64,000 nt of DNA, from contig JAFLTT010000005.1 in the NCBI GenBank assembly GCA_022509165.1, positions 62,001-126,000 on the forward strand, written 5' to 3'. This DNA comes from Muribaculaceae bacterium. Its GTDB lineage: Bacteria; Bacteroidota; Bacteroidia; Bacteroidales; Muribaculaceae. The translations under genes were made by a program, and so were the position numbers. Below the pieces are notes generated by a model that saw nothing but the letters and a program-made list of their open reading frames with translations, searched no databases and was not told the origin of the DNA. Below are positions 46,836-55,465 of the stretch, in pieces (the first letter of the stretch is position 1; every line of letters starts with the position of its first letter).

Positions 46836-47071
46836 ATAATTTAATCTGGGTTGATTTCACTATTATACTAAAAAGATTTATCATATTGACATTTGAGGAA
46901 AAACTTTCAGAGTATGAGGTATGAAAAGTGGGCAATGTTTTCAACAATGACTCCTTAATAAGGATGGCTGCATTGGCAATAATGAATCTTCTACTTTGGT
47001 TCCTATATTTTTCTGTAGAAATTAAATTTTTTAACGAGGTGAATTAGGATATTCAAGAATTTTATTAATAG
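46836..47071. other. Intergenic sequence between abiE promoter and right direct repeat
   Basis: About 235 bp, AT-rich, without a coding frame of quality. Confidence 0.4.
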
Positions 47072-47165
47072 CAGTAGAGGATTATGAAGTCACTGAACAT
47101 TGGTGTAATTTTTTTTAAAATTGAAATTTTTGATGAATCTCAGATGGGTTGCAGCAGTAGGATGG
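47072..47165 (+). repeat. Direct repeat flanking abiE, right copy (frameshifted BspA remnant)
   Basis: Near copy of 44684-44776. The frame reads AVEDYEVTEHWCNFF then stops (TAA), because the T/A run is longer here than in the left copy. No gene remains around it. Confidence 0.85.
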
Positions 47166-47172
47166 GAAAAAA

Positions 47173-47204
47173 ATTGAGAATATGATTATATTTCACTATA
47201 TTTG
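47173..47204 (+). promoter_or_regulatory. Promoter of the CarboxypepD-reg protein gene
   Basis: ATTG (47173-47176, one mismatch to TTTG), 20 bases, TATATTTG (47197-47204). Start point ~47211, leader ~22 nt to the TTG start at 47233. Confidence 0.55.
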
Positions 47205-47232
47205 ATGTGGTAAACAATTAAAAATAAATTCA

Positions 47233-48474
47233 TTGAGAAGAAGATTATCCATAGTCGTATCATTTATTCTGTTTATAGCTATATTTTCTATCGGGGCTCA
47301 AACTCCCCTAATTGAAGTTACAGGTAAAGTAAAAAATAGTAAAACGAAAAAGGCCCTCGCAAATGCCGAGGTGTCTATACCATATACGAATGTAGGTACG
47401 GTAACCAATGCCGACGGATATTTTTCCTTAAAATTTCCGGTGGATAAACTCTCTCATGGGATAAAAGTGGATCTTATCGGATATGAAGGCCTCACACTTC
47501 CAATTCCCTCTGATAAATCTCATCAAAAAAATCTTACGGTATTTTTAAAACAGTCGGGGAAAGTACTTGATGAAGTGTTGGTTCTCGGAGGTGATCCAAG
47601 AGAAATTGTGATCAAAGCCATTGAGAAAATTCCAGATAATTATTCTTCCAATACCGACCTTTTCCAAGGATTCTACAGAGAGACCGTACAGAAAGGAAAC
47701 AGATATATCAGTGTATCTGAAGCCATGGTGGATCTACTTAAAAGGCCTTATTCACGCAGAGATGTTAGGGGTGAGAAAGTTAGTATTTATAAAGGTCGCA
47801 GACTTATTAGCCCTAATAATTCCGACACCCTTGCAATAAAACTTATGGATGGCCCCTTATTGCCCATTAATTTCGATGCTGTGAAAAATGGAGATCATTT
47901 ATTTTCAAAAGATGAAATAGACTATTTTGAATTTACAATGTTGCCTCCCACCATCATAGATCAACGCACTCATTATTCCATAGGCTTCAAACCCAGAGTA
48001 AATCTTTCTTATCCACTACATAAAGGTGTATTCTATATCGACACCGAATCACTTACAATATCAAGAGTAGAATTTGAACTGGATGTAAAAGATAAGGTCA
48101 AGGCCACAAGGGCAATACTTCAGAAAAAGCCGGGAGGATTAAATTTTCGTCCTTTGGAAGTTTCGGGAGTGGTGACCTATAAAACGCTCGAGGGAAAATC
48201 TCAAATAAATTATATTGCCACAAAAATAAGATTTAAGTGCGACTGGAAAAAACGTCTTTTTTCATCGGCTTATACATCGCTGGCAGAAATGGTGATTGTG
48301 GACCGAAAAGATACTCCGAAAGAAAAAACTAAATTTGTCGAAACCTTCGGCAAAAGAAAAATATTCTCTGATATGGTGGAGAATTATTGGGAACCTGATT
48401 TCTGGAAAGACTATAACATAATCGAACCTTCAGAATCCCTGGAGAATGCAGTCAAAAAATTAAAGAAACGTTAG
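47233..48474 (+). CDS. Exported CarboxypepD-reg-like protein
   Basis: A 413-aa exported protein with TTG start (no other start near the signal peptide): RRRLSIVVSFILFIAIFSIGAQT gives a signal peptide. The next ~85 residues are a CarboxypepD_reg-like (carboxypeptidase regulatory, beta-sandwich) domain (LIEVTGKVKNSKTKKALANAEV, GTVTNADGYFSLKFP). The remainder is a DUF5686-like envelope domain without the barrel (VLGGDPREIVIKAIEKIPDN, LFQGFYRETVQKG, HKGVFYIDTESLTISRVEFEL). The pattern is common among Bacteroidota outer-membrane-associated proteins; function unknown. Confidence 0.8.
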   Translation: MRRRLSIVVSFILFIAIFSIGAQTPLIEVTGKVKNSKTKKALANAEVSIPYTNVGTVTNADGYFSLKFPVDKLSHGIKVDLIGYEGLTLPIPSDKSHQKNLTVFLKQSGKVLDEVLVLGGDPREIVIKAIEKIPDNYSSNTDLFQGFYRETVQKGNRYISVSEAMVDLLKRPYSRRDVRGEKVSIYKGRRLISPNNSDTLAIKLMDGPLLPINFDAVKNGDHLFSKDEIDYFEFTMLPPTIIDQRTHYSIGFKPRVNLSYPLHKGVFYIDTESLTISRVEFELDVKDKVKATRAILQKKPGGLNFRPLEVSGVVTYKTLEGKSQINYIATKIRFKCDWKKRLFSSAYTSLAEMVIVDRKDTPKEKTKFVETFGKRKIFSDMVENYWEPDFWKDYNIIEPSESLENAVKKLKKR

Positions 48475-48575
48475 AGCGGGAGGGACATGGGCCATGCAGT
48501 TTTCTCAATAATATTAAACTGCCTGGTAAACCTTGTGAAGTATTGCCATGTTAAAATAAAAAAGACCTGAAAGAT

Positions 48576-48848
48576 ATGAAGCAAAAATTAATCTATCTGC
48601 TTTTCATAATCCCCATGCTTCAGGGATGTGTAGAAAATGAGCAAACCGGAGAAATGACTCCTGGATGGCTTTTCTGGGTATTTTTAGGTCTTCTCCTTGG
48701 TGGTCTCTTCTTTGGTGCCTTTTTTAAATTCTTGAGGAAAAACAAGCCTGACGATCTTCCTACAAAATCGGAACAAGAAATCGAAGCTTATGAAGAAACC
48801 TTAAGAAATAAACTTAAGAAAAATTCCGACGAAGACAATAAGAAATAA
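48576..48848 (+). CDS. Small lipoprotein with membrane helix
   Basis: A 90-aa protein. The lipobox LQGC at Cys18 follows a short signal sequence, then VENEQTGEMTPGW. A second hydrophobic segment (residues ~31-50, LFWVFLGLLLGGLFFGAFF) and a charged tail (KSEQEIEAYEETLRNKLKK) follow. The second helix is unusual for a lipoprotein and could anchor it in the inner membrane. No family recognised. Confidence 0.65.
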   Translation: MKQKLIYLLFIIPMLQGCVENEQTGEMTPGWLFWVFLGLLLGGLFFGAFFKFLRKNKPDDLPTKSEQEIEAYEETLRNKLKKNSDEDNKK

Positions 48849-48859
48849 TGGGAAAAGAG

Positions 48860-48867
48860 TATATTTG
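48860..48867 (+). promoter_or_regulatory. Candidate -7 box of the alcohol dehydrogenase gene
   Basis: TATATTTG matches TAnnTTTG; no TTTG at the expected -33 distance. Leader would be ~24 nt. Confidence 0.4.
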
Positions 48868-48897
48868 CAAAGATTCTACTTTAACCCATTATTTCCG

Positions 48898-50070
48898 ATG
48901 AAAAACTTCAATTATTACGCTCCCACGAGATATATCTTTGGTGACGATGCCCAGAAGCATGTGGGCAAAATGTCGAAAGAAATTCTTGGCGATAGAATTC
49001 TCCTGGTTTACGGAATGAATTCCGTAAAAAATTCCGGTCTCTTAGATGAAGTCGAAGCCTCACTAAAGGAGAATGATGTAAAATTCTTTGAATTCGGAGG
49101 TATAAAACCTAATCCCACTGACAGCCCGGTGAGATTAGGAATAGAATTATGCCGGAAGGAAGATATCACCGGTATTTTAGCAGTAGGAGGCGGATCCGTG
49201 ATCGATACTTCCAAAGCCATAGCTGCAGGCGTACCATATGATGGAGATTTCTGGGACTTCTTTTCAGGCAAATCTAAACCTGAGACTGCTCTACCGGTTG
49301 GCGTAGTGCTCACTATCCCTGCAGCTGGCAGCGAAGGCTCAGGCAACACGGTTATAACAAAGGAAGAGGGTTTAATCAAAATTTCAATTCGCACCGACCA
49401 TGTTTTGCGTCCGAAATTCGCACTAATGAATCCTACTCTTACCTATAGTCTCCCGCTCTATCAGACTGCTTGTGGAATCGTAGACATGATGGCACATATT
49501 CTGGAACGATACTTCACTCCCACTCCCGGCACTGAAGTGAGCGACGGAATAAGTGAGGGACTGCTTAAGGCAATAATGAAAGAAGCGCCAAAGGTACTGG
49601 CTAAGCCCCATGACTACGATGCTCATGCCAATATAATGTGGGCCGGCACTCTGGCTCACAATGGAATTTGCGGATGTGGAAAAGATGAAGATTGGGCAAG
49701 TCACGGCATGGAACATGAACTCTCCGCCCTTTATGGAGTGGCCCATGGGGCAGGCCTGGCAGTGATACTACTGGCTTATATGAAATATATGCTTACCCAT
49801 AAGCCCCAAAGAGTTGTGATGTTGGCAAGAAATGTGTTAGATATTGAAGGGGGTGATGATATCAAGGCCGGTGAAAAGGGGATAGAAAAACTCCGTATTT
49901 TTTTCAAATCAATAGGCATGCCGGTAACCTTACAAGAACTTGGCATAGACAATCCCGACATTCCGCTCCTTGTAAAGAAAGTACACCAAAATAAGGGTGA
50001 AACTTTTGGAGCCTACTACCCTATCACCAAAGAGGTATCGGAAGCCATATACAGATTGGCCCTCGGATAA
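48898..50070 (+). CDS. Iron-containing (YqhD-like) alcohol dehydrogenase
   Basis: A 390-aa group III alcohol dehydrogenase, NADPH-dependent in relatives, which reduce aldehydes. The dinucleotide-binding segment is ILAVGGGSVIDTSKAIAAG, metal ligands are expected in QTACGIVDMMAHILERYF, HGMEHELSALYGVAHGAGLAV, and TIPAAGSEGSGNTVI is also family-typical. ATG 48898 (MKNFNYYAPTRYIFG) is chosen because the N-terminus matches the family; the frame extends to 48865 upstream. A TATATTTG box is at 48860-48867. Confidence 0.92.
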   Translation: MKNFNYYAPTRYIFGDDAQKHVGKMSKEILGDRILLVYGMNSVKNSGLLDEVEASLKENDVKFFEFGGIKPNPTDSPVRLGIELCRKEDITGILAVGGGSVIDTSKAIAAGVPYDGDFWDFFSGKSKPETALPVGVVLTIPAAGSEGSGNTVITKEEGLIKISIRTDHVLRPKFALMNPTLTYSLPLYQTACGIVDMMAHILERYFTPTPGTEVSDGISEGLLKAIMKEAPKVLAKPHDYDAHANIMWAGTLAHNGICGCGKDEDWASHGMEHELSALYGVAHGAGLAVILLAYMKYMLTHKPQRVVMLARNVLDIEGGDDIKAGEKGIEKLRIFFKSIGMPVTLQELGIDNPDIPLLVKKVHQNKGETFGAYYPITKEVSEAIYRLALG

Positions 50071-50206
50071 AATCTTTTCTTATTTCTAAGAAAATATAGG
50101 TTTCTAAAAAGTTATAGGCCCTGTTCATTATCAAAGATAATGGATTGGGCCAAACCTTTTATTATAATAGTTGTTTTTTAATTAAAACACTAAAAATCTT
50201 AAGGAT

Positions 50207-50998
50207 ATGGATATTATTCAGGCCATGAAAGAAAGGAAGTCTGTGAGGAGTTACAGCAGTCAGCCTTTAAGCCGGGAGCAGGTTGCCCTTCTTCAGGAAG
50301 CGGTAAAGCAATCGTATACTCTCTTCGGAGGCCACATTACTATAAAATTAAAAAGATTCGACATTGACGGGGATTTCAAACCCAGTACTTACGGAGTGAT
50401 AAAAGGCGCCTCAGATTTCTTTCTCATGGGAATAGCGAACGACGAAGCCTCAGCGCTTACAGCCGGGTTCCAATTCGAACAAGTAGTGTTAAAAGCCTGG
50501 CAAATGGGTTTAGGCACATGCTGGATTGCCGGCACTTACAAAGGCTCTCAATTTGACAAGGATGAGAAATGGCCCGATGGGGAATCTTTGAAAATTATCT
50601 GTCCGGTTGGAATTCCTGAAAAACAACGCTTGTTTGAGAAGGTGATGAGATTTACTGTCGGAAGCAACAATCGAAAGCCGTTTTCAGAATTATTCTTTGA
50701 AGGCAACTTCAATCAGCCTCTCAATCCGGAAAGCAAATTCGGGGAATCATTGGAAATGTTAAGACTGGCACCTTCCTCTACCAACTCTCAACCCTGGAGA
50801 GTAATAGTGAAAGACAATACCGTTCATTTCTATTACAAGCCCAAAAGCCCCATCGCCGTTTTGGATATGGGAATTGGCATATGTCATTTTTATGAGACTG
50901 AAAAATATAATGGTTATGAAGGGAATTTTGAAAAAACAGAAGATGCCCCCACACCTCCGGATGATTTGAAATATCTTATTTCATATAAACGGAAATAA
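50207..50998 (+). CDS. Nitroreductase family protein
   Basis: A 263-aa FMN-dependent oxidoreductase: IIQAMKERKSVRSYSSQPLS at the N-terminus (RKSVRSY is the flavin phosphate-binding segment), then GFQFEQVVLKAWQMGLGTCWI and LAPSSTNSQPWRVIVKD, which in this family interacts with the flavin. The order (SSTNSQPW late in the chain) matches the TM1586-type nitroreductase branch, in which two halves of the fold are joined. Substrate unknown. Free-standing gene. Confidence 0.85.
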   Translation: MDIIQAMKERKSVRSYSSQPLSREQVALLQEAVKQSYTLFGGHITIKLKRFDIDGDFKPSTYGVIKGASDFFLMGIANDEASALTAGFQFEQVVLKAWQMGLGTCWIAGTYKGSQFDKDEKWPDGESLKIICPVGIPEKQRLFEKVMRFTVGSNNRKPFSELFFEGNFNQPLNPESKFGESLEMLRLAPSSTNSQPWRVIVKDNTVHFYYKPKSPIAVLDMGIGICHFYETEKYNGYEGNFEKTEDAPTPPDDLKYLISYKRK

Positions 50999-51101
50999 AA
51001 TTTTATACCTTCTACAACTCTTAAATTATTATACCCAAAAAAGACACCGGTGATTAAGAATTACCAACGATGTCTATTAACAATCTAAAAATAACAAAAT
51101 T

Positions 51102-51254
51102 ATGAATCACGAACATCATTTTATCAAAGAAGGCCTTCATCTTGGTTTTGAAGTTGCCAAACTTAGCATGAAGGCAGTGGGACTTGTAGCAGCGTTCCTT
51201 ATTGTGAAAGAGATTCACAATCTGCATAAGAGCCTGGAGCATCACAAGAAATAA
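51102..51254 (+). CDS. Small protein (50 aa) with a hydrophobic stretch
   Basis: ATG at 51102 opens a 50-codon frame: MNHEHHFIKEGLHLGFEVAK, then LSMKAVGLVAAFLIVKEIHN, ending HKSLEHHKK. One amphipathic/hydrophobic helix with His-rich ends. A strong terminator follows 41 bp after the stop, which supports a real transcript. No family recognised. Confidence 0.6.
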   Translation: MNHEHHFIKEGLHLGFEVAKLSMKAVGLVAAFLIVKEIHNLHKSLEHHKK

Positions 51255-51294
51255 TTGGCAACGTTATTATTTTCAGATGATTATCGAAAATAGG

Positions 51295-51350
51295 AGAATA
51301 GCCCTGGAACCGGCATGATGGCTTCAGGGCTATTCTATTGTTTTTTTATT
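51295..51350 (+). terminator. Strong rho-independent terminator
   Basis: AGAATAGCCCTG (51295-51306) pairs with CAGGGCTATTCT (51325-51336), then ATTG and a run of seven T. It ends the small ORF transcript on the plus strand and may also receive the minus-strand amylase transcript. Confidence 0.9.
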
Positions 51351-51379
51351 CTACTAAGGTTTCTGCTTTAATAGAATTA

Positions 51380-53563
51380 TCAGGGTATAAATATTTTAGT
51401 GGAATGTTGACCGATGCGTATTATATACATTCCGGAAGGAAGAGATATGTTTAGATCATGACAGTCAGGTGAATTATAAAATACCTTACCGTCTACTCCT
51501 ACGATTAGCACCCTTTCTCCCTCCAGGCCTTCCAGTAAGATGTTTCTGCCATTCCTTCTGATAGAATAATCGGAATCTGCTATTATCGAAGACACTCCTG
51601 ATTTCTCTTCATATATTCCAAGGTCTTTTACAGCACTTTTGTTGGCCGCTTTCCCCTGATAAAGATGTTTATGAGCCATCGATGTCAGGTCTGCCGTTTG
51701 TTTTGTGCCTCCGGAGTTGCAGAATATCACACTGTAACCGGGAGAAACCTCTATTTTGTATATATATTCTTCGTTTTCTAATTTAGTCATGGGAGAACCG
51801 GGCCAGCCATTGTTGTCGCCTCCCTTCCAATAATAGCAATTTACTGCTCCCCATTTTGTTATCGAGTCATCATAGTATATGGTATAAGTGTCAGGCTCTA
51901 TTTCTCCTGTATATAAGCCTAAGTCGTCCACAGGAGTCTTATTTGTTGAATTTTGGCCTTTATACACATGACCATCTTCCACTGCATTGCAATCTGCAGT
52001 CTGAGTACCATTATTGTTATTGAAAACCACATTACTGTTTTCAGGTATAGCAAGGTAATATATATCTCCTGAAGCCACTTTCATTTGAGTGCCGGGCCAC
52101 CCGTTGCTTTCACTTCCTCCCCAATAGTAGCAATAGACAGGATTATACTTTGTGGCTGAATTATCGTAAAAGATGGTGATATATTCCGGATAAACAGTAT
52201 CGTCGGGCACTATAGGCTCATCTGCATCCTCATAGAGCACCACTATTCCTGTGGGTCCTGCTTCTCCCTCTATAGTTGAGGAAGTGACGGTAAAGGTATT
52301 TGTCCCGGATACACGATCTGTATAAACACCGGGAGCAAGGTAACTATTACCATTCGGCACAGACACTGCACCCGAAGTTTTCATTACAATTACAGCTCCT
52401 CCGTTTTCTCGAGTCACAGAGCACGCATCCCTATTTGAATTCAGGCTGAATGCATCTGATTTATTCCCCATCTTATTTCGGAATTTATTCACCTCTCTGA
52501 TGGCTTTTCCCCGATAAGCGTCGGTTCCCTTGCCAATCTTTATATTGCTAAAGCCAGCAGTTGTAGGCCGAGCAAAATAGAGTGCTGCTGACCCTTTTCG
52601 GCAAGCTACTGCAGCATAGGCTCTGTCTATTACACTTTGTGAAATACCCGTGCTCCATCCTCCATAATCGGCTGTATTGGAATATGTATCATGACTTTCG
52701 CCCCAATAAATCACTTTAGAGGCACCTACCTTAGAATTAGAAGCCCAGTTGCCTTGAGCTGAAGTAGGAACGCCTCCGTTGCTCTTTGCTGATCGATCGC
52801 TGTAATCACTGTCGGTGACTGACAATAAAGATGCATACTCTTCGATTACACCGTTACCCGGGCCCGGTGAAGATAGTATCTCGCCATAATGAAACATATC
52901 AGGCACAGAGGTCACCTCAGTCCAGAATGTACTTCCCTCAGAAGGAAGTTCTATATGTTTAGCAGCATCCCACCTTATGCCTCTCACTCCCATATCATGG
53001 AGGTCTTGAATATAAGCCTTAGCTCTTGCCACAACCTCCGGATTTTCAGTATTAAGTTCATAGTAATCTCCCAAGCGGTCGTGGGTTATGGAATATCGGC
53101 TGTTGTAATTGATATTGGCGTTTCCACCTTTAGAGCGTACATAATCACTATTGGAATCCCACCATGAATCGTGGTATCCGGAACTTTTATCTACATGATT
53201 CGCCACAACATCCACAATCACTTTAATCCCATATTTCCGGGCTTCAGCACAAAGGGTGCGGAGGTCGTCGGCATTACCCATACCCGATGTAGCTTGAAAA
53301 GCATAATCATAAGGTCGGTAAAGTTCTGACCATCCTGTATTGGATGTAACATTTTTTCTTTGAAGTGGCGACAATTGCACAGCTCCATATCCTGCTTCAG
53401 CAATATTTGGCAGGTTCTCTGTCACTGTTTTTATTGGCCAGTCGAAACAATGGAGAATATTCCCATCTTGAATATTTTCAGGAATACCATAATTATTGGC
53501 AGCTTGAACAGAAACAGGCAACAAAGCCATCAGCGCCACACAATACAATAGAGTTCTTTTCAT
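51380..53563 (-). CDS. Secreted alpha-amylase (GH13) with two starch-binding modules and a sorting-type tail
   Basis: A 727-aa enzyme with signal peptide (MKRTLLYCVALMALLPVSVQA). The GH13 barrel covers residues ~30-440, with the four conserved regions DVVANH, GIRWDAAKH (nucleophile D199), YGEIL (acid E228) and WGESHD (D292). Two CBM26-like modules follow (YITIFYDNSATKYNPVYCYYW and YTIYYDDSITKWGAVNCYYW, each with the NGWPG motif). The last ~70 residues (VSSIIADSDYSIRRNGR, ending LPSGMYIIRIGQHSTKIFIP) resemble a type A C-terminal sorting domain. It would hydrolyse internal alpha-1,4 links of starch outside the cell. A TATATTTG box lies at 53595-53602. Confidence 0.95.
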   Translation of the reverse strand: MKRTLLYCVALMALLPVSVQAANNYGIPENIQDGNILHCFDWPIKTVTENLPNIAEAGYGAVQLSPLQRKNVTSNTGWSELYRPYDYAFQATSGMGNADDLRTLCAEARKYGIKVIVDVVANHVDKSSGYHDSWWDSNSDYVRSKGGNANINYNSRYSITHDRLGDYYELNTENPEVVARAKAYIQDLHDMGVRGIRWDAAKHIELPSEGSTFWTEVTSVPDMFHYGEILSSPGPGNGVIEEYASLLSVTDSDYSDRSAKSNGGVPTSAQGNWASNSKVGASKVIYWGESHDTYSNTADYGGWSTGISQSVIDRAYAAVACRKGSAALYFARPTTAGFSNIKIGKGTDAYRGKAIREVNKFRNKMGNKSDAFSLNSNRDACSVTRENGGAVIVMKTSGAVSVPNGNSYLAPGVYTDRVSGTNTFTVTSSTIEGEAGPTGIVVLYEDADEPIVPDDTVYPEYITIFYDNSATKYNPVYCYYWGGSESNGWPGTQMKVASGDIYYLAIPENSNVVFNNNNGTQTADCNAVEDGHVYKGQNSTNKTPVDDLGLYTGEIEPDTYTIYYDDSITKWGAVNCYYWKGGDNNGWPGSPMTKLENEEYIYKIEVSPGYSVIFCNSGGTKQTADLTSMAHKHLYQGKAANKSAVKDLGIYEEKSGVSSIIADSDYSIRRNGRNILLEGLEGERVLIVGVDGKVFYNSPDCHDLNISLPSGMYIIRIGQHSTKIFIP

Positions 53564-53594
53564 GATTAAGATTTGTAATAGTCAGATTAGTACG

Positions 53595-53602
53595 CAAATA
53601 TA
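53595..53602 (-). promoter_or_regulatory. Candidate -7 box of the amylase gene
   Basis: TATATTTG on the minus strand, ~30 bp upstream of the start codon. No clear -33 TTTG at standard spacing. Confidence 0.4.
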
Positions 53603-53763
53603 CAATTTTTTAGCCAAAAAAGGCCCCAAAGATCTTATGAAAAGGGTTTTCACTTATAAATTGAATCTGGTTCCTCTTTTATCATCAGGGCAAAGTATTA
53701 ACAAGTTGTAAACTTTTGTTAATACAGGCCGTTTAATTTATATACCTTTAATTTTAAAGAAAT

Positions 53764-54198
53764 ATGAAACAGAAAATTTCTTATGGATCTTGGAACAAGA
53801 CTGTTGACGTGATAACTTGGATAATCTGGATAATTTTTATTGCGGTATTCGTATTGTTTCTGGTTTTCTTCAATAAATCTTACGACAACGTTTGGTTCTG
53901 GCTTGCATTCGGTTTCTTTGTATTAGGATGGTGCTGGACTTTCTTCTGCATCCCCACTTCAGTGAGTGCTGACGATGAATACCTTAGTGTCAACAAACCG
54001 CTCAGGAAAAAGAAATATAATATCTCTGATATTGAATCTGTAGAACATCTGGATGGACCCCGTAAGAACTATGCATATTACGGGTCTCCAAAAAATCCTG
54101 TAATCGTGACTATGAAAGACGGCACACAGTTTGTAGTCGGCACTTCAGATTCCAAAGAATTTATTGATTATATCAACAAAATCAGAAGTAAAAAATAA
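53764..54198 (+). CDS. Small membrane protein with PH-like domain, paralogue 1
   Basis: A 144-aa protein, MKQKISYGSWNKTVDV, with two membrane helices (residues ~18-38 and ~46-65) and a C-terminal ~75-aa beta-rich domain (SADDEYLSVNKPLRKKKYNI, DIESVEHLDG, NPVIVTMKDGTQFVVGTSDS, FIDYINKIRSKK). It shares its opening MKQKISY, the helix layout and the closing (VxxxDG..FV.G..D..FIDYIN) with the next gene, so the two are tandem paralogues. Function unknown. Confidence 0.75.
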   Translation: MKQKISYGSWNKTVDVITWIIWIIFIAVFVLFLVFFNKSYDNVWFWLAFGFFVLGWCWTFFCIPTSVSADDEYLSVNKPLRKKKYNISDIESVEHLDGPRKNYAYYGSPKNPVIVTMKDGTQFVVGTSDSKEFIDYINKIRSKK

Positions 54199-54348
54199 AG
54201 GCAACAGAAACTTAATCTTTTAAGACCCTTAATCTATTTAAGGTTATGGTTTGTTATAGAAATAAAGGTGCAAACCTCTCGGGTAAAGGACAACCTTAAA
54301 CCGGGCAAATAAAAGATCGAATATTAACAAATAAAAATAAACAAAATT

Positions 54349-54777
54349 ATGAAACAAAAAATTTCCTACAATTCAATCCTTTCGGGCCTGTCGATTGCCT
54401 ATTTCATTGTATTCATAGCCATCTTTGTGCTATTCTGGGTTTTCATCGATAAGCCATACGACAACGTATTCTTCTGGATTCTGTTTGGTCTCTTCTGTCT
54501 GGGCATTATTTGGATTTGTGGTTCTTACCCATACTCGGTTTACTCAGACGACGATGATGATTATATCGGCGAGCAGAGAGCATTCCACACAAGGAAATAT
54601 CATTACTCAGATATTAGTTCTGCATCAAGGGCTGAAGATGGCGATGTAAGAGGTTTGCACTTCCATGGCAAATACAAATATCCGGTATTGATCACACTTA
54701 AGGATGGACGTAAATTTGTAATTGGCAGCGACGATCCGGCTCAACTCATTGACTATATCAATAACAGAGTGGCTTAA
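54349..54777 (+). CDS. Small membrane protein with PH-like domain, paralogue 2
   Basis: A 142-aa tandem paralogue of the preceding gene (MKQKISYNSILSGLSIAY, helices at ~12-33 and ~42-60, then VYSDDDDDYIGEQRAFHTRKY, YPVLITLKDGRKFVIGSDD, LIDYINNRVA). The acidic loop DDDDD is specific to this copy. A 150-bp gap separates the two genes; a perfect-palindrome terminator follows. Confidence 0.75.
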   Translation: MKQKISYNSILSGLSIAYFIVFIAIFVLFWVFIDKPYDNVFFWILFGLFCLGIIWICGSYPYSVYSDDDDDYIGEQRAFHTRKYHYSDISSASRAEDGDVRGLHFHGKYKYPVLITLKDGRKFVIGSDDPAQLIDYINNRVA

Positions 54778-54802
54778 ACCTATCCAATATTAAGATAAAA
54801 AA

Positions 54803-54832
54803 AGGAATCCGTCTGATATCAGACGGATTCCT
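54803..54832. terminator. Bidirectional terminator between PH-like paralogue 2 and yqeY
   Basis: A 30-bp perfect palindrome (AGGAATCCGTCTGAT and its inverse), followed on the plus strand by ATTTTTAT and preceded by an A-run, so it can serve both converging genes. Confidence 0.9.
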
Positions 54833-54860
54833 ATTTTTATATCACTTCTGTAAGATTAAT

Positions 54861-55310
54861 TCAGCCCAGAAGTTGCTTTACCATGGTTGAGATATTCTTT
54901 CCCTCTGCCCTTCCGGCTAATTTCTTAGTAGCTACACCCATTACTTTTCCCATGTCTTTAGGACCTTCTGCCTTAGTTTCTACAATAATGGCCTTTATTT
55001 CTGTTTCTAATTCTTCAGGAGAAAGCTGTTTGGGAAGATATTCCTCAATTACCGCCGCTTCAGCAAGTTCATTTTCAGCCAATTCCGGCCGGTTATTATC
55101 TTCATAAATTTTGGCGCTTTCTTTACGTTGCTTCACCATTTTCACCAAAATCTTTATGGCGGTGTCATCAGGGAGTTCACCGCCTGCTCCTTTTGCAGTC
55201 TTTGCCTCCAGGAATTCTTTCTTTATCCCTCTCAGTGCTTCAAGCCTCACTTTCTCGCGTGCAAGCATGGCTTTCTTGATATCTTCACTTACTTTGTCAA
55301 ACAGATTCAT
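54861..55310 (-). CDS. GatB/YqeY domain protein
   Basis: A 149-aa protein from ATG at 55310 (MNLFDKVSEDIKKAMLAREKV), the family's usual start; the frame extends 7 codons further. YqeY-family landmarks are LEALRGIKKEFLEAKT, AIKILVKMVKQRKESAKIYED, LAENELAEAAVIEEYLPKQL and GKVMGVATKKLAGRAEGKNI. The fold is shared with the tail of GatB, which binds tRNA; the function of stand-alone YqeY is not settled. Confidence 0.93.
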   Translation of the reverse strand: MNLFDKVSEDIKKAMLAREKVRLEALRGIKKEFLEAKTAKGAGGELPDDTAIKILVKMVKQRKESAKIYEDNNRPELAENELAEAAVIEEYLPKQLSPEELETEIKAIIVETKAEGPKDMGKVMGVATKKLAGRAEGKNISTMVKQLLG

Positions 55311-55465
55311 AATTTCTAAAATTTTCTTCAAAATTACCTTTTTCCTCTTAATTTCTCCCCTAATATCTACACAAACATCTTATTTAGGGGAAATTATCAT
55401 AACATGGGACCCTAAATGGATTTACGGGTATTTTAAATTCGGGGGAAACGGATTCCAATCAAAGT

